A stretch of DNA of 64,000 bases from Petaurus breviceps papuanus (Eukaryota; Chordata; Mammalia; Diprotodontia; Petauridae). The stretch is taken from positions 62,394-126,393 of the forward strand of contig JAMXIF010000016.1 in the NCBI GenBank assembly GCA_028583685.1, in the 5' to 3' direction. A model generated the notes under the pieces. It made no database searches, was not told the origin of the DNA, and saw only the letters and a list, made by a program, of their open reading frames with translations. The translations under genes were made by a program, and so were the position numbers. This document shows, piece by piece, positions 1 to 11,130 of the stretch; the first letter of the stretch is position 1, and each line of letters begins with the position of its first letter.

Positions 1-1275
1 AGACACTATAGTGCCCTTTGCTTTTTTGACTTGAACTTCAATCACTTTTCTGAGAAAGCCCTGAAAACTAGCACAAACATACCATTTCCCCCTTTTTCCC
101 ACCCTGCCCTGTGATCCCCACCAATCCTTGAAATTGAACCTTAAATTTTAAAATGATGCCATTGTAACGTGCTTTTCAAGCAGTTTCATACATGAAATTA
201 AAATAGACCATGATGATTGATAGAAAACGAAGATGTTAATAGGCCTTAAGTTACTGTTTGCCTAGCAGCCACATGGTTAGAAACTTCCGTATGCTTTGGT
301 GCACTGCTAAATGTTAGCCTTTGTTCCTGAAAGCTTAAACTAAAAACTTTGTGATTAATTTTGAAATATTCTAAAGCATTATCTAGTGTAAAAACCCTTT
401 GTATTTGAAGCTGCACTATAAATGGTACGTAGATTTTGTGAACACACTGCCTCTCCTTTTTGCAAATAGTGCCATTTGCTTTTTACCCTGACCTCAAAAA
501 GTGCCTCGCTTGTATATTATTCCCACTACCCTCAACTGCTTTCTTTATAATGAGCAATGTATGATTTAGTTTAACTCGTCATAGATGTATTTCCTTTTAT
601 GTATACGAATATATAGCTTGGTACTTTTTAGTATATAATGTAAATATGCATATATAAGTTTATAACTTTTGTTACACCATATTTGTGTAATTGGTCATAT
701 CAGATATCATAAAACAGTTTGTTTTTAATGGTCCCCACCCTGTAATTACCTGATTAAACCTGTCATAAAATTAAAAAGGGTTTTTTCTTAATGTCCTGGG
801 CATGTTTACACTGACACATGAGGGGTTAGCTAAAAGTAAAGAATAACAAAAATTCTAGCTTTTAGTCATACCTTTTAGAAATTAAAATGTTATAACGGGG
901 TCATTTGTTTTTAAAACCCAAAGTTCATTTAAACATCACTTCAAATAACTGGTTCCTTCTTGATTACATTAAGATGTTTTAGAGCCATAATGAATGCTGC
1001 ATTTCCATTCGCTGACATGGGAACAAATTACTGTTAATTCTCTAAGATCAGTTTGGGATCACTTATAGCAAACTTTAAATCCCACGTTGCCACATTGTTC
1101 CATGCCCTGTGTGCTTCTCAGCCAATTCTTTCCATTTTCGGTTGGCATTTATTCAAGAAATACAACCTAGTTTTATTACTTGCTTAAATGAAGTGTTATG
1201 GGGAAGAGGATTTTTTTGTTCCTTGTCCTTCTGAATCTGTGATTTCTTATCAGTAAGGAAACTCCAACTTTTAGT
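1..1275. other. Repeat-free AT-rich block, 3'UTR-like
   Basis: No SINE, LINE or DNA-transposon signature is recognisable here, unlike nearly all later kilobases. The block is AT-rich with long non-coding stretches, contains TGTAAATA (639-646), a Pumilio-type motif on the plus strand, and ATTAAA (753-758) followed by a T-rich stretch. This looks like the 3' untranslated region of a plus-strand gene lying to the left, or conserved non-coding DNA. I do not recognise the gene. Confidence 0.35.
753..758 (+). promoter_or_regulatory. Candidate polyadenylation signal ATTAAA
   Basis: ATTAAA is followed about 20-30 bases later by a T-rich run (near 781-788) and then a GT-containing stretch, the usual order for a plus-strand cleavage site. 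The hexamer is frequent by chance in AT-rich DNA, so this is weak unless the block proves to be transcribed. Confidence 0.2.
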
Positions 1276-1288
1276 CAAAAAAAAGTTG

Positions 1289-1356
1289 GGACATTGAGAG
1301 GTTAAGTGACTTTAATCTTCCTGAATTCAAGGCTAGCCTTCTCTCCAGGCTACTTC
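1289..1356 (-). repeat. MIR-like SINE remnant (antisense)
   Basis: The stretch carries 'gagaggttaagtgact' and a following degenerate 'gaattcaaggctagcct' that match the antisense core of MIR-type SINEs. It is short and diverged. Confidence 0.35.
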
Positions 1357-2119
1357 TTAATTAGGAAAGTGAATCCACAATAAAAATCCTGTAATACTTT
1401 CCAAGGATTTTTGGTTTATGCATGACATTGCTGGCCTCTGAATATAGATAGTTCAGAATTGACTTCTTATGCTTGCCTTGTATTATTGAATCTTGTTATA
1501 AAGCAATTTTTTGCTATTTTTATTCCTAAGTTTTCATAAACATAAGCTTCCTTTATCTAAAGAAACTTTAATGTTCACCAAAGAAATTGAAAACAGGTCT
1601 GCTACAACTTGACAATGAAAATGTGTTACAAATAAAGATAATACTTAAATTAAAAGTAATTCTTGCAAAACTTTTTCGGCTGGCCTACCAATCAATTTTT
1701 TTTAACTTCCTTTAGATTCTCTCAGGAAATACTCGGCCTGATGAAACCTCCCAAAAGTCAGATAGTTTGACTCTAAAACTATGTTAAAAAGACCAACAGT
1801 AAACTTTTATGTTAAACTTTACAGTAGAGGAAAAGTCATATTTAAGTGAACTTAATAGAACATGCTTTGTTGTAATAAAATATTGTTAAAAATCAAGACT
1901 ACTGAAAAACACAATTCTTGCTTGTTATAATGAATCAGCAGGTGAAAAGAATGTAGTAAGCAACTATAAATGGCATTGTGAGCACATTACCTTCATCCCT
2001 CCTCTCTTCTAAAGATGTTGGGGTGTGATACTGTCATGGAGTGTCTCCTAAGAATTTTAGGAATTTTAGGTTTCTATGCAAAGATGGTTAAGGTTAAAAG
2101 AAGTCATGGGTAACTGTCA

Positions 2120-2290
2120 CTTGATCAAAGATTCTATAATTTAGCATTAGCAAGGGGTCTTAGAGATTGGTCATCTAGTCTCTCTGATTTTACAAATAAG
2201 GAAACAGTTCCAGAGAGATGAAATTACAGACTCATCCAAGATTATACAGAAACTTAAAAGTAAACCCAGGAGTAGAACCAGGGCCTCGTC
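2120..2290 (-). repeat. MIR/THER-type CORE-SINE (antisense)
   Basis: Order of blocks matches antisense MIR: a 'cttagagattggtcatctag' head, 'ttttacaaataaggaaac', 'agagatgaaatta' and 'cccaggagtagaaccagggc'. Diverged, therefore old. Confidence 0.65.
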
Positions 2291-2699
2291 ATGCCTCATC
2301 TAAAGCTTTCTGTATTCCACAATTGGTGGCAAAATGAAAGAAGTAGAAATTCCTCAAGTATTACACATTGCACATATTTTTGGACCCAATATATTGGTTG
2401 TGTTGATTTTTTTTCCTCTAAAAAAATTAATTGGATGGCTCTGGAAGGGAAAGGTAGAGGGATACTTTGGATAACTGTGATGGTTAAATAAATATCAAAT
2501 GTTATTTATCAAAAGTAATGTTAAGTTTTTAAAATTAAATATCAATAAAAACTATTTTTTTAAAGTAGAAAACTCAGCTTGATGCTCCTCTCTGTTTACA
2601 CCTGTAAATTTACATGTAAACAAGATGACTAAATTAGTTTCCTTATAAGGAGACTCAAGCAGAATGTAGTTAAACCTCAGCCATTTGGAGGAAAAATTT

Positions 2700-2895
2700 T
2701 ATTTTGAAAGCTAGGATCATCATGGAATGATTTGGAATCTGAAGGCCTAGATCAAATCTTAGCATTTGATTGCTTACTACCTGTGTGACAATAGGCAAGT
2801 TAGACCCCTCATTTCCCCTTCTATAAATTGAAGGGAGCGGATCAGATGGATAGTTATTTAAATAGTCCCTCTCCCGTCTTAAATCTATGACATTA
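2700..2895 (+). repeat. MIR/THER-type CORE-SINE (sense)
   Basis: Sense MIR layout: 'tactacctgtgtgacaatag', 'gcaagtta', 'ctataaattgaagggag', 'gatcagatggatag' and a 'cttaaatctatgacatta' end that fits the 'ccttccagctctaaatctatga' tail of this family. Confidence 0.7.
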
Positions 2896-3074
2896 TTTCA
2901 ACTTTGTTTACCTTGGATGTCTTTTTGCAATTGCTTTTGTTATAATGGGAAGAAGTTTAAAATCCCCACGTAGTCTGTATTTATTTCATTCTTCTTGATG
3001 AGCTTTGGAATTGGTACTCCACATTTTACCCTTACATAGCATATGTTCCATCATATAAACTGCCTCTAACTTAG

Positions 3075-3255
3075 GAGTTCTTAATCTGGGGTCCACAAAC
3101 ATTTTTTAAAATTTTCCTATTTCAATGTAATTGGTTTTCTTTGTGATTCATTTATTTGATGCATTTAATTACATTCTGAGAATGGGCCCACAGGCTTCCC
3201 AGACTACTGAAGGGGACAATGATCCCTAAAAAAAGAATTCGGAACCTCTGCCTTA
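3075..3255. mobile_element. Short non-autonomous hAT-type DNA transposon, GGTTCTTAAC family
   Basis: It begins 'gagttcttaatctggggtcc' and carries 'tgatgcatttaattacattctgag', a family core also found at 12605-13080 and, inverted, at 45498-45722. Known relatives end in inverted repeats of the type CAGGGGTTCTTAACC; here the right end is degraded. Non-autonomous, no transposase. Confidence 0.55.
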
Positions 3256-4645
3256 AGGTTGTTTCTCCATGTTGTCTTTGAAGTGGACTAACTGATGAGA
3301 CTTCTTATTCTTTGGAATTGATTAGAATCTTCAGGATTTTTATGTTATCAACAAAAATTCTTTATCCTGCACGGTTTGTAGGATTCTGTTTGAGGGAGGG
3401 TGAGAAACAGTGCATAGGAATTCAAATGATAGACTTTGATGTATTGCTATCAATTTTATCTTCTTCATGGGACTGAGCTGTGTAATCAGCCTAGTTTCAG
3501 CCACTGACCTACCAAAATGAGGCTCCTTGCCCACTGGGTTTTAAATTTTTGTTTCCTGGGCTTTAAGAATGTCAATCTAAGGAGTGTGTCCTTTTGTCTC
3601 ACTTTCAAATTACTTATGCACCCTCTTTGGAGTCCAATTGGAAAAGCACCTGAAAGTTTTTAAGGGTTCAGGTTATAAACTGATAGTTTGAGTTTGGAGA
3701 TGTCTTCTACACATCCTCTATAGACAACTCCAACTGGAAGAACCAAATATAATCCAGTATATGGCAAAATCCACTGGGCTCAACTGTTCTTGGTAATCTA
3801 AAGACACTGGAACAAATTAGAGTCCAAGAGTCTTGCTGTTAATAGGTTGTTTTCTTTTGCCAAGACTAGAAATACTCTGCCTAAGGCAGTATTGAACAGC
3901 ACTCCAAGATGACTCATCTGCTGTGTACAGTGAGCTCTTTTCCATAATGACGAGCCAGCCATGTGCTGTCAGTTATTCCAAAAGGCCTTCTTTTGGACCA
4001 GTGTTCCCGTTAGTTTAAGGACCACTTCTCCCAAATGTTATAAAAGTGCTAGATTAGGATTCCCTCCTCCCACAAGCTTCCAACCATACTGGAAATGATA
4101 CAGGGAAATGAAGAGGTTTATATTTTCAGAACAGTACTATTCTAGTTTAAAACCAATTTCCCAATCATTAACTTGGGGTAGAATATTCTAGCCTCTCCAG
4201 TACCCAACAGAACACAGGGAGCCTTGTTGTGCCTTAGCCTTTCTAAGGTTGAAAATCAGAGTCCATATAACCATTTAATCTTATTAAATGCATCATGAAA
4301 CAAAAACTCCCTAATGTTCTAATCCAGAAAAAATAGCCAGCCCTTATAGTATCTTCCCTGCATCCCCAATTCCATAAAAGAAAGATAGCTGACTTGACAG
4401 CATATATTTTTTTTTTCACAAATTCACGTTTAAGCCAAATTTTTTTTTTGGTCACTTAAAAGAAAAATTCAATACAGAGCCCTATAATAGGATGTCAGCC
4501 AATTAGTGGTCATTTCTAGACTAGCAAAGGGGAATGCTACTGTTTTGTAAAACCAAAGCAAAACAAAAAACACAAACCAGAATGTCCAGGAGGCAATGTT
4601 GTTGAGAGAAAACCTTGAATGAAAAGGACTCACGGAAGACCTAAA
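3256..4645. other. No recognisable gene or repeat
   Basis: About 1.4 kb of single-copy-looking DNA. The small open frames on the minus strand near 3340-3534 and 4243-4455 show no domain, composition or motif that supports coding. Confidence 0.5.
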
Positions 4646-4649
4646 TTCA

Positions 4650-4740
4650 TCAGATATTAGAGCTAAAAGTAACCTTTCAGACTATCTTATCTACCTCCTC
4701 TCCCCCATAAAAGGAAACTACCCCAAAAGAAGTTTTTGGT
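4650..4740 (-). repeat. MIR fragment (antisense)
   Basis: 'attagagctaaaagtaacct' followed by 'cttatctacctcctc' and 'aaaaggaaac' matches the first part of antisense MIR ('tagagctggaagggacctta'). Only about 90 bases remain. Confidence 0.45.
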
Positions 4741-4774
4741 GGGGTATTTTTTTGGTTTTTGTTTGTTTTTGGAT

Positions 4775-5020
4775 TAGTCATGTCAAACTTTTTATGACCC
4801 TACTTGGGGGGGGGGGGACTGGGGGGGGGTTTGGGCAAAGATACTAGAGTGGTTTGCCATTTCCTTCTCCAGCTCATTTTACAAATGAGGAAACTGAGGC
4901 AAACAAGATTAAGTAAGTTGCCCAGAGGCACATGGCTAGGAAGTGTCTGAGACTGGATTTCAATGCAGGTCCTCCTGACTCTAGCCCTCCAGCTACTATA
5001 CCACCTAGTTGCCTACCCAA
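4775..5020 (-). repeat. RTE-tailed marsupial SINE (antisense)
   Basis: Reading left to right it carries the antisense RTE-like tail (degraded, with two long G runs at 4806-4831), 'gatactagagtggtttgcca', 'ttttacaaatgaggaaactg', 'gaagtgtctgagactgga' and ends 'ctataccacctagttgcct', the antisense head. Nearly full length. Confidence 0.85.
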
Positions 5021-5239
5021 AGAGGTTACCCAATATCAGATAGTTTATATCTGAATCACATTCACCCACTTCTGGGTCAGAGGCTCAGTAGCAGTTTAAT
5101 GTGAGGCTGGATAATTTTTTGAAAATGGCAAATCTGTCTAGTTATCATTCTGATGGGGAAACTTAGGAATTGACAATTCAATATAGAAGACCTCTCCTTA
5201 AGCTTGGGCTTCCATTAAATAAAATGGACTGTTTGCAAA

Positions 5240-5292
5240 GTATATAAATATATGTACATATGTATATGTGTGTATATCCATATATACATATA

Positions 5293-5323
<31 letters not shown>

Positions 5324-5332
5324 TACACACAC
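5240..5332. repeat. TA/TG mixed microsatellite
   Basis: Imperfect runs of TA, TG and CA dinucleotides with several switches of register. It abuts an antisense CORE-SINE. Confidence 0.85.
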
Positions 5333-5585
5333 ATATAATCTCACTTGATTCCCACAACAACGTGGGGGGTTGGTATTATAATCCCTTCTTTTCTTTTTAA
5401 TTTATTTATTTACTTTTAGTTTACAGCATTTCGGTTCCACAATCCCCTGAGTTCCAAATTTTCTCCCCCTACCTCTTCTCCTCCCTCTTCCCCCCCCCCC
5501 CACACCCGCCATCATGCAATCCATATTATCACTTATTTCATGAATGAGGAAACAGGCTGAAAGAGATTAAGGGGGAGTAGCAAGG
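5333..5585 (-). repeat. CORE-SINE (antisense), interrupted by an L1 3' end
   Basis: The left part has 'tcacttgattcccacaacaa' and 'ttggtattataatccc'; the right part resumes with 'atgaatgaggaaacaggctg' and 'agagattaaggg'. These are consecutive blocks of an antisense CORE-SINE, split by the L1 piece at 5398-5525. Confidence 0.6.
5398..5525 (-). mobile_element. L1 3' end fragment (antisense)
   Basis: 'acttttagtttacagcattt' and 'tgagttccaaattttctccc' match the 3' end of the longer antisense L1 starting at 39174. A C-rich tract (5485-5502) corresponds to the G-rich tract of L1 3'UTRs. About 125 bases, strongly 5'-truncated, inserted in the SINE around it; 'tattat' on both sides may be what is left of a duplication. 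Confidence 0.6.
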
Positions 5586-5699
5586 TATTCTGTGGGTCCA
5601 CCATGTAGTGAGTGTATGTGGAAAGGAAAGATATTTTGGACTGTCATCTGCCTAGAAGTATAGGTGCTTCAAATTGCCTGCTACCCATGTCTGCAAATT

Positions 5700-5815
5700 A
5701 ATGCAATAGATATTAAGTACCTACTATGTTCAAGGCTCCAAGGACACAAGGCAAAAAAACCCCAAAACTCTTACCCTCAAAGTGAATATTAGATTACAAT
5801 CATTTGAGAAATGGC
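5700..5815 (-). repeat. L2 3' end (antisense)
   Basis: 'attaagtacctactatgttc' followed by 'ccaaggacacaaggcaaaa' and 'cttaccctcaaagtgaat' fits the antisense L2 3' terminus (consensus 'tttattaagcacctactatg'). Confidence 0.7.
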
Positions 5816-5859
5816 ATGTCATCTGGTACTAATAGGAGATTTTAAGCAGGAAAGTAGGA

Positions 5860-5945
5860 AATTTTAAGACAAAGACCCAAATTTCCTCATCCATAAAACT
5901 GAGAAGATTGAACTAAATGATTTCTAAGGTTTCTATCCATAACAC
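5860..5945 (+). repeat. MIR 3' half (sense)
   Basis: 'tttcctcatccataaaactg', 'ttgaactaaatgatttct' and 'aaggtttctatcc' match the sense MIR tail. Confidence 0.6.
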
Positions 5946-6130
5946 TAGGTAGCATTTTACATAGTACATTAAGGTTTCCAAAATGCTTATATACATATTA
6001 TCTCTCTTGATCCCCACAACAACTGAGAGGTAAATGCTATGATTTTTTATATATTTTTTACATTATTTTACACTTTACAAGATGAGGAAGCAGACTGAAA
6101 GAGATGAAATGACTGTCAGCTCTATATCCT
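5946..6130 (-). repeat. CORE-SINE (antisense)
   Basis: 'tagcattttacatagtacat', 'aaggtttccaaaatgctta', 'ctcttgatccccacaacaac' and 'gatgaggaagcagactgaaa' are the ordered antisense blocks of a CORE-SINE; the middle has an AT-rich expansion. Confidence 0.65.
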
Positions 6131-6144
6131 TTGAAAGGGGGAGA

Positions 6145-6385
6145 AGAGGAATAAGCATTTATTAAAAGCCTATTATGTGCCAGGCACTGTACTAAACACT
6201 TTTCAAATATTTTCATTTGATTCTTACAACTGGAAGGTAGGCGGTATATGATTCTCATTTTACACATAGAGAAACTAGCAACCAAAGATTAAGGAGTTAC
6301 CCAGGGTCACAAAGCTAGTAAAGTGTCTGAAGATTTGAACTCCTGTCTTCTAGACTTAGCACTGTATTTTCAATGATCCCAAATG
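6145..6385 (-). repeat. CORE-SINE with L2-like tail (antisense)
   Basis: Starts 'taagcatttattaaaagcct' and 'gtgccaggcactgtactaaa' (L2-like 3' end), then 'atttgattcttacaactgga', 'ttttacacatagagaaacta', 'cccagggtcacaaagctagt' and 'gatttgaactcctgtcttct'. This joins the L2-related tail to the SINE core, as expected for SINEs moved by L2. Confidence 0.75.
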
Positions 6386-6689
6386 ACTTGCTGCAACAAA
6401 AGTCCATCTCATTAAAACCACTGTTATTAATGAAAAATTCAAACTATAAATCATCCTAAGAGTGATCGAAAGATTCATGGTGACATTTAAATACCCAAAT
6501 GGACCCATGATCTCATCAATATTAAGTACCTCCAGCAAATCAAGTCACAACTCATGGATGTCTGCTTATCCCATGTAAGTCTTGTCCATACCCTCCCATA
6601 GTTTTGCCACAAGGGATCCATCTAATATTCTGGTAGCCTTCCTCTATTTTTTCTGGTGTAAGGCCGGTAAGGAAACCAGAGGACAGCAA

Positions 6690-7650
6690 TGAAGGTTGAT
6701 TTTTGTTAAATTTGGGTTTTGGAAGATATGGTTGAGTTTTTGCCCCCTACTACATTAACAGAAAAGAGAAGCATCAAAGAAGAGATATTGTTGAATGGGA
6801 CAGCGATAACCACTGTGAGAGAAATTGGAGCCGCTCAACTCTTCTTTGCTTCTCTGTTGAGGTCAATGATCCTTTGACTGGAAAGGACTCAATAAAAGTG
6901 CCTAATAGATTAGTAAAGGGATAGTAATTGAGTGCCTAATTACTCTTAATAAGTTCAATTCATAAGCCCCAGATGAAATATATCCAAGGGTACCAAAAGA
7001 TTTGGCAAGTGTAACTTCTGAGCCACTATGAATGACTTTTGAAAGATTGTAGAGAAAATAAGAAATAGTGAAGAATTAGAGGACAAATGTTCTTTTTTTT
7101 TTTTCAAGAAAGAGAATGAAGTCTATAGACCACAACCTAGTGAGTTTGACCTCTACTCTTTGCAAAATTCTACAAAAAAATTTCTTAACGGTATAATTAG
7201 GGAATATTTAGATGAAGCAGCAATCACAAAGATTCTCTCATGGCTTCATGAAGACAATTTCATGCCAAACAAACTTCATTCCCTTTTTTGACATTACTAC
7301 TGGAGTAATGGTCAGGAGGGCAATATGGATAGAGATTTTTGCAAGGAATTTGATAAAGTCTTTTGTGCTATTCTTGTTGAAAAGATGATATGTGGCCTAG
7401 ATGATAACACAAGTAGGTGGCTTCAGAGTTGATAGAATAGCTGGAAATGAAGAGTCATTCAACATCAGTTTGGTAAAAGGCCTACAATATAGTACCCCAT
7501 GGATCAGAGCTGTTTCAACATTTTTATCTGGTCTGTTTAAAATTTTTATCAATGACTTCGATAAAGACATAGAGTACTTATCACATTTCTGGGTAACAAA
7601 GACTTGTAGGACATCTAACATACTGCATGATGAGATTGAACTAGTCCAGC
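6690..7650 (+). mobile_element. L3/CR1-type LINE fragment, reverse-transcriptase region
   Basis: The DNA follows the L3/CR1 second open frame: 'gaatttgataaagtcttttg' (the FDKV region), 'gatgataacacaagtaggtg', 'ttcaacatttttatctggtc' and 'ttttatcaatgacttcgata', corresponding to the conserved 'NIFINDLDK' segment of CR1-clade reverse transcriptases. It is broken by many indels and stops; no long frame survives. It is an ancient mammalian LINE remnant, same orientation as the window. Confidence 0.75.
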
Positions 7651-7730
7651 TCCATCTTACAAATTAGGAAACTAAAGCCCTGAGTGATGAAATTACTTGT
7701 CCCAGGTTATACATATAGAGATACCTTTGA
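7632..7730 (-). repeat. MIR fragment (antisense)
   Basis: 'agtccagctccatcttacaa', 'attaggaaactaaagccctg', 'gaaattacttgtcccaggtt' match antisense MIR core. It directly follows the L3 fragment. Confidence 0.6.
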
Positions 7731-8660
7731 GTGTCATATAACCAAATATAGGAGTCACACAGTCAAAAGCAGTAGATACCACCATATGAGATTTTGATTT
7801 TTGGAGTTTAAAAAAATTCTATTAGTCCTGAATTAATCCAGTGGATGATGCAGTGGGAGTAAGTAAGATCTGGCTAGATCAAAATTGAAGTTTTGACCTA
7901 CAATTCCCTTGCCTGGAGTTTTCTTTCAGATCTCAATATATCATATTTCCCAGGACATATATTCCCAAATATTCCCTAGGATAGTTTGACCAAAGAGACC
8001 TTCCCTGATAGCATTCAACTTTGCCCTGAGGGGTCAACAACTCAAGAAAGGATACTTGGTTTCCAGACAAGGCTGTCCATTTAAAGGAAACTAGTGTTTC
8101 TGGGAGGCCCAGCAAAGAAGAAAGAAAACAAGGTCTGCTTTGGAACTTTTTGCCTTTGAAAACATTCATTCCACAAGGAATGCTGTTCTCTGAGCTAGTT
8201 CTAACCCATCCCTTGGTGACTGCCCCATGCCCTTCTGATGGTCATGGCCCCCATGCCAGCAAGTAGTTTATGCATTGTTCACCATCAAATACTGTTTATT
8301 CAGCTCAGTTCTAGGGCAATGAAACAGGCTAGAAGTAAATCTTTTCTGGTTGATTGATTAGATAGAAATTGTCTTGCTGAGATTTTTCCTCCCACTTGGT
8401 TCTTCTGTTTCTATCCTCTAAAAGCCTACCTAGAAAATAGCCTCATTTAATCATATATGACTTTAATGTCTATGCCTTAATTCCAAATAATCAGAAAAGA
8501 GTGTAAATACCATTCAGGTTATTTTGATCACTTTATTTTCAAATTTTCCTCCAGCTATTTCTTCAGCATTTTGTACTTGACTAGACAGCCTGTTTGTCTG
8601 AAAGTCATCTCCTCAGGGTGGCTAAAATCCTAAGATAAAATGCTATTTTATGCTATTGCT
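7731..8660. other. No recognisable gene or repeat
   Basis: About 0.9 kb with no family signature that I can name. A 78-codon minus-strand frame (7933-8169) has no recognisable domain and is probably chance. Confidence 0.45.
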
Positions 8661-8669
8661 GCCTTAAAC

Positions 8670-8905
8670 TAATTTTGTTTCTGTTTAGTCATTTTTCAGT
8701 TATGTCTAACTCTTCATAACCCCTTTTAGGGTTTTTTTTTTTTTTTTGTTGCTGTTGTAGTTTTGCTTTTTTTTTTTTTTGCTTTTTGGAGGGTGGAAGG
8801 CAGGGCAATTGGAGTTGTGACTTGCCCAAGGTCACACAGCAAGTATGTGTGTTAAGTTTCTGAGGTCTGATTTGAATTCACTGCTCCACCTATGTGGCAG
8901 GAATG
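8670..8905 (-). repeat. Nested SINEs: RTE-tailed SINE end plus MAR1 (both antisense)
   Basis: 8676-8735 has the antisense RTE-like tail ('gttatgtctaactcttcata', 'accccttttagggtttt'). After a T-rich stretch (antisense poly-A) a MAR1 follows: 'gggcaattggagttgtgact', 'tgcccaaggtcacacagcaa', 'tgaggtctgatttgaattca' and 'gctccacctatgtggc'. The order suggests MAR1 inserted into, or beside, an older RTE-tailed SINE. Confidence 0.65.
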
Positions 8906-9390
8906 GGCTAAAAACAGGGTTACAGACTTCTGCAAGAGACCTTTTTGCTCAGTCCTGGTACCTTCCTGAGGTTTCTCTAATTATACCCTGGAAGTGGCTG
9001 ACCAACTAAGGTACCTAAAATATGACTGGAGTGTCATGCACCTTCAGTGTAGTGTGTTTTCACTAGTATAGCCTGTCTATAGTGAGTGATGGACTGATTC
9101 ATGAGTAAAGACTGGCTGGCCTCATTATCTCATTCACAGTTCCAAAGAGAATCCCAGAAGCCAAAGAATTGCCACAACAGAGACCTGTTCATAGTTCTTT
9201 TTGAAACAATAAGGGATAAGGTAGTTGTTGAGAATGGTTCTATTCATTTATTTTCACCATTCATTTTTCCATTTCCGAGTTATGGTTGTAGACTTAGACA
9301 TGATTCCATAATTTTTCATCCTAAATTAAATGCTTAATGTTACTGCCCTTCTACTTTCCCTTACTAGTGACCTATTTTCTGAGTCCTCCC
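8906..9390. other. No recognisable gene or repeat
   Basis: Single-copy-looking DNA. The 78-codon plus-strand frame at 9101-9337 shows no motif and is not supported as coding. Confidence 0.45.
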
Positions 9391-9394
9391 TTTG

Positions 9395-9570
9395 ATACAA
9401 TTCAATGAACATTTATTAAGCACCTACTGTGTGCCAGACATTGACTGTCTAAGGAATTTCTTTTTTTAAATAACCCAGTCTCTACCTTCAAGGAGCTCAC
9501 AGTATAATTTAACATATAACATGACAGAATGTGGTATACATGCAAAGGAGGGGTGCAGACTAAGCGTTAT
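9395..9570 (-). repeat. L2 3' end (antisense)
   Basis: 'acatttattaagcacctact', 'gtgtgccagacattgactgt' and 'accttcaaggagctcacagt' fit antisense L2. Confidence 0.8.
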
Positions 9571-10585
9571 AAGAAATACAGGGAGAGCAGCCAGGACAAG
9601 AAGAGGAAGCCTCCTCTGGGGACTCTCTGCTTTTATTTGCTTTTCTTTGGTCGCCTTTGACTTTTTTTTTCCCCCTTAAGGTATTTGCTTTTGTCTTTGA
9701 AAAATTATTATTAACTTGTGTTTTCCACTGATGTATTATTACTCTGACTCTCAACTAATCCTAAATTTTCAAAGGATAGCCTATGGGATTAGCTGCATGG
9801 CTCCCATTACTATCCAAGAAAATTAATGTCGCTAAGTCCTGTTCTCTGCTTTGAATACTTAAGGTGAAAATGACTAACACAAAGGTCAGGCTTTTAACCA
9901 TCCAGGGCCTCTAAGTAGGAAGCTCCTGAATGCTTTACGTTATAACAAAGAAACCTTTATTTGCTTCCTGGTAATGGGAAGGCATTAAGTGGCAGCCTTC
10001 AGCCATCCACAACTTCCTGCCTTTGGATTTACAGCCGATTTAAGCCATCTCTCCTTCCCATGGACATAATGGATAGAAATTCAGCTTGTGTTTTGCTTAA
10101 TATATGGTATTACTTCTTGAGATACTACAGGCATGATTTTTAGCTCTCTCCTTCTACATGAAGAATATTTTTCTTAGACTCCTCTTAGCCAACTACCCAT
10201 CGTCTGTTTCTGCTGTCAGTGAACAATGCATGACTCCAACTGAATGTAGCAGATTTTTGTTTTCATATTTATTTAGCCTCACCTAAAATTTTAGTGCCTC
10301 ATCATTTTGTCTCATTTTGTGTTTTTCCCACATTCAACCTTCTGACAAGCCTTATTAGTTAGGCTTTTGTGGATGTTTTCCTGTAGGAGTCTCTTATCTA
10401 TTTGTAAAATCTCTTTTATGTACTGAGTAATTAATTGCTTTCATTCCTGGTGGTGAAATGAATCAGAGCCTGTACCAGGGTTTTAAAATTCTGTAACCCC
10501 CAACAAAGATGGGAGGAAGCAAATTACTGAGGGAGCAGGACTTCTCTTCCCTATCTACCACCCAGTTTTACAATTATAACACTTT
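9571..10585. other. No recognisable gene or repeat
   Basis: About 1 kb of AT-rich DNA. I see no repeat family, RNA gene or credible coding frame. Confidence 0.45.
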
Positions 10586-10589
10586 TCCT

Positions 10590-10722
10590 AGTGCTCAATC
10601 AATAAGCATTTATTTAAGTGCCTTAATCCATGCCAGGCAAATGGGGTGCAAAAGCAAAAATACAATAGTCATGACCTCTAGGACCTTAAAAGTCTATGGA
10701 AAGAACCAAGATGTGTTTAATA
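10590..10722 (-). repeat. L2 3' end (antisense, degraded)
   Basis: 'tcaatcaataagcatttatt', 'atccatgccaggcaaatggg' and 'catgacctctaggaccttaa' are diverged L2 3'-end blocks. Confidence 0.65.
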
Positions 10723-10904
10723 AATCATGAGCACCACCATAGCTCTCTGGCTAGATCATACAGGCACAGTTATTGGTTGCTCATTATCCTTGAGTTGTTT
10801 ATGAGAACCATTTCATCCTAGATCTCCCCATGGTCAGCAGGCACTGATCTCTAAGATCATTGAAAAGACCAGACACAAGTGTAGAAAAGATCATCTAAGT
10901 CTAG

Positions 10905-11130
10905 TCAAGTTCACAAGCGTTTACTAAGTATCTGCTACATGCCAGGCACTGTGCTAAGCACTGAGGATGCAAAGAAAGGCCAAAGACAGTCCCTGCTCTC
11001 AAGGTACCTACAGAATAATGGCAAAAACAACAGGGAAAGAGCTATGTAAAAATAAAATATATACAGGACAAATTCTAATTAATTGCTAGAGGGAAGTCAC
11101 TAGTATTAAAGGGGATTGAGATGTACCTTG
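10905..11130 (-). repeat. L2 3' end (antisense)
   Basis: 'tgccaggcactgtgctaagc', 'agtccctgctctcaaggtac' and downstream 'tacaggacaaattctaatta' match the extended antisense L2 3' region. Confidence 0.85.

Noticed and set aside
7397-7667. Overlapping frames at the L3 fragment taken as a small gene
   Set aside because: The plus frame contains the diverged 'FINDFDKDIEYLSHF' segment of CR1-type reverse transcriptase, so it is LINE debris.
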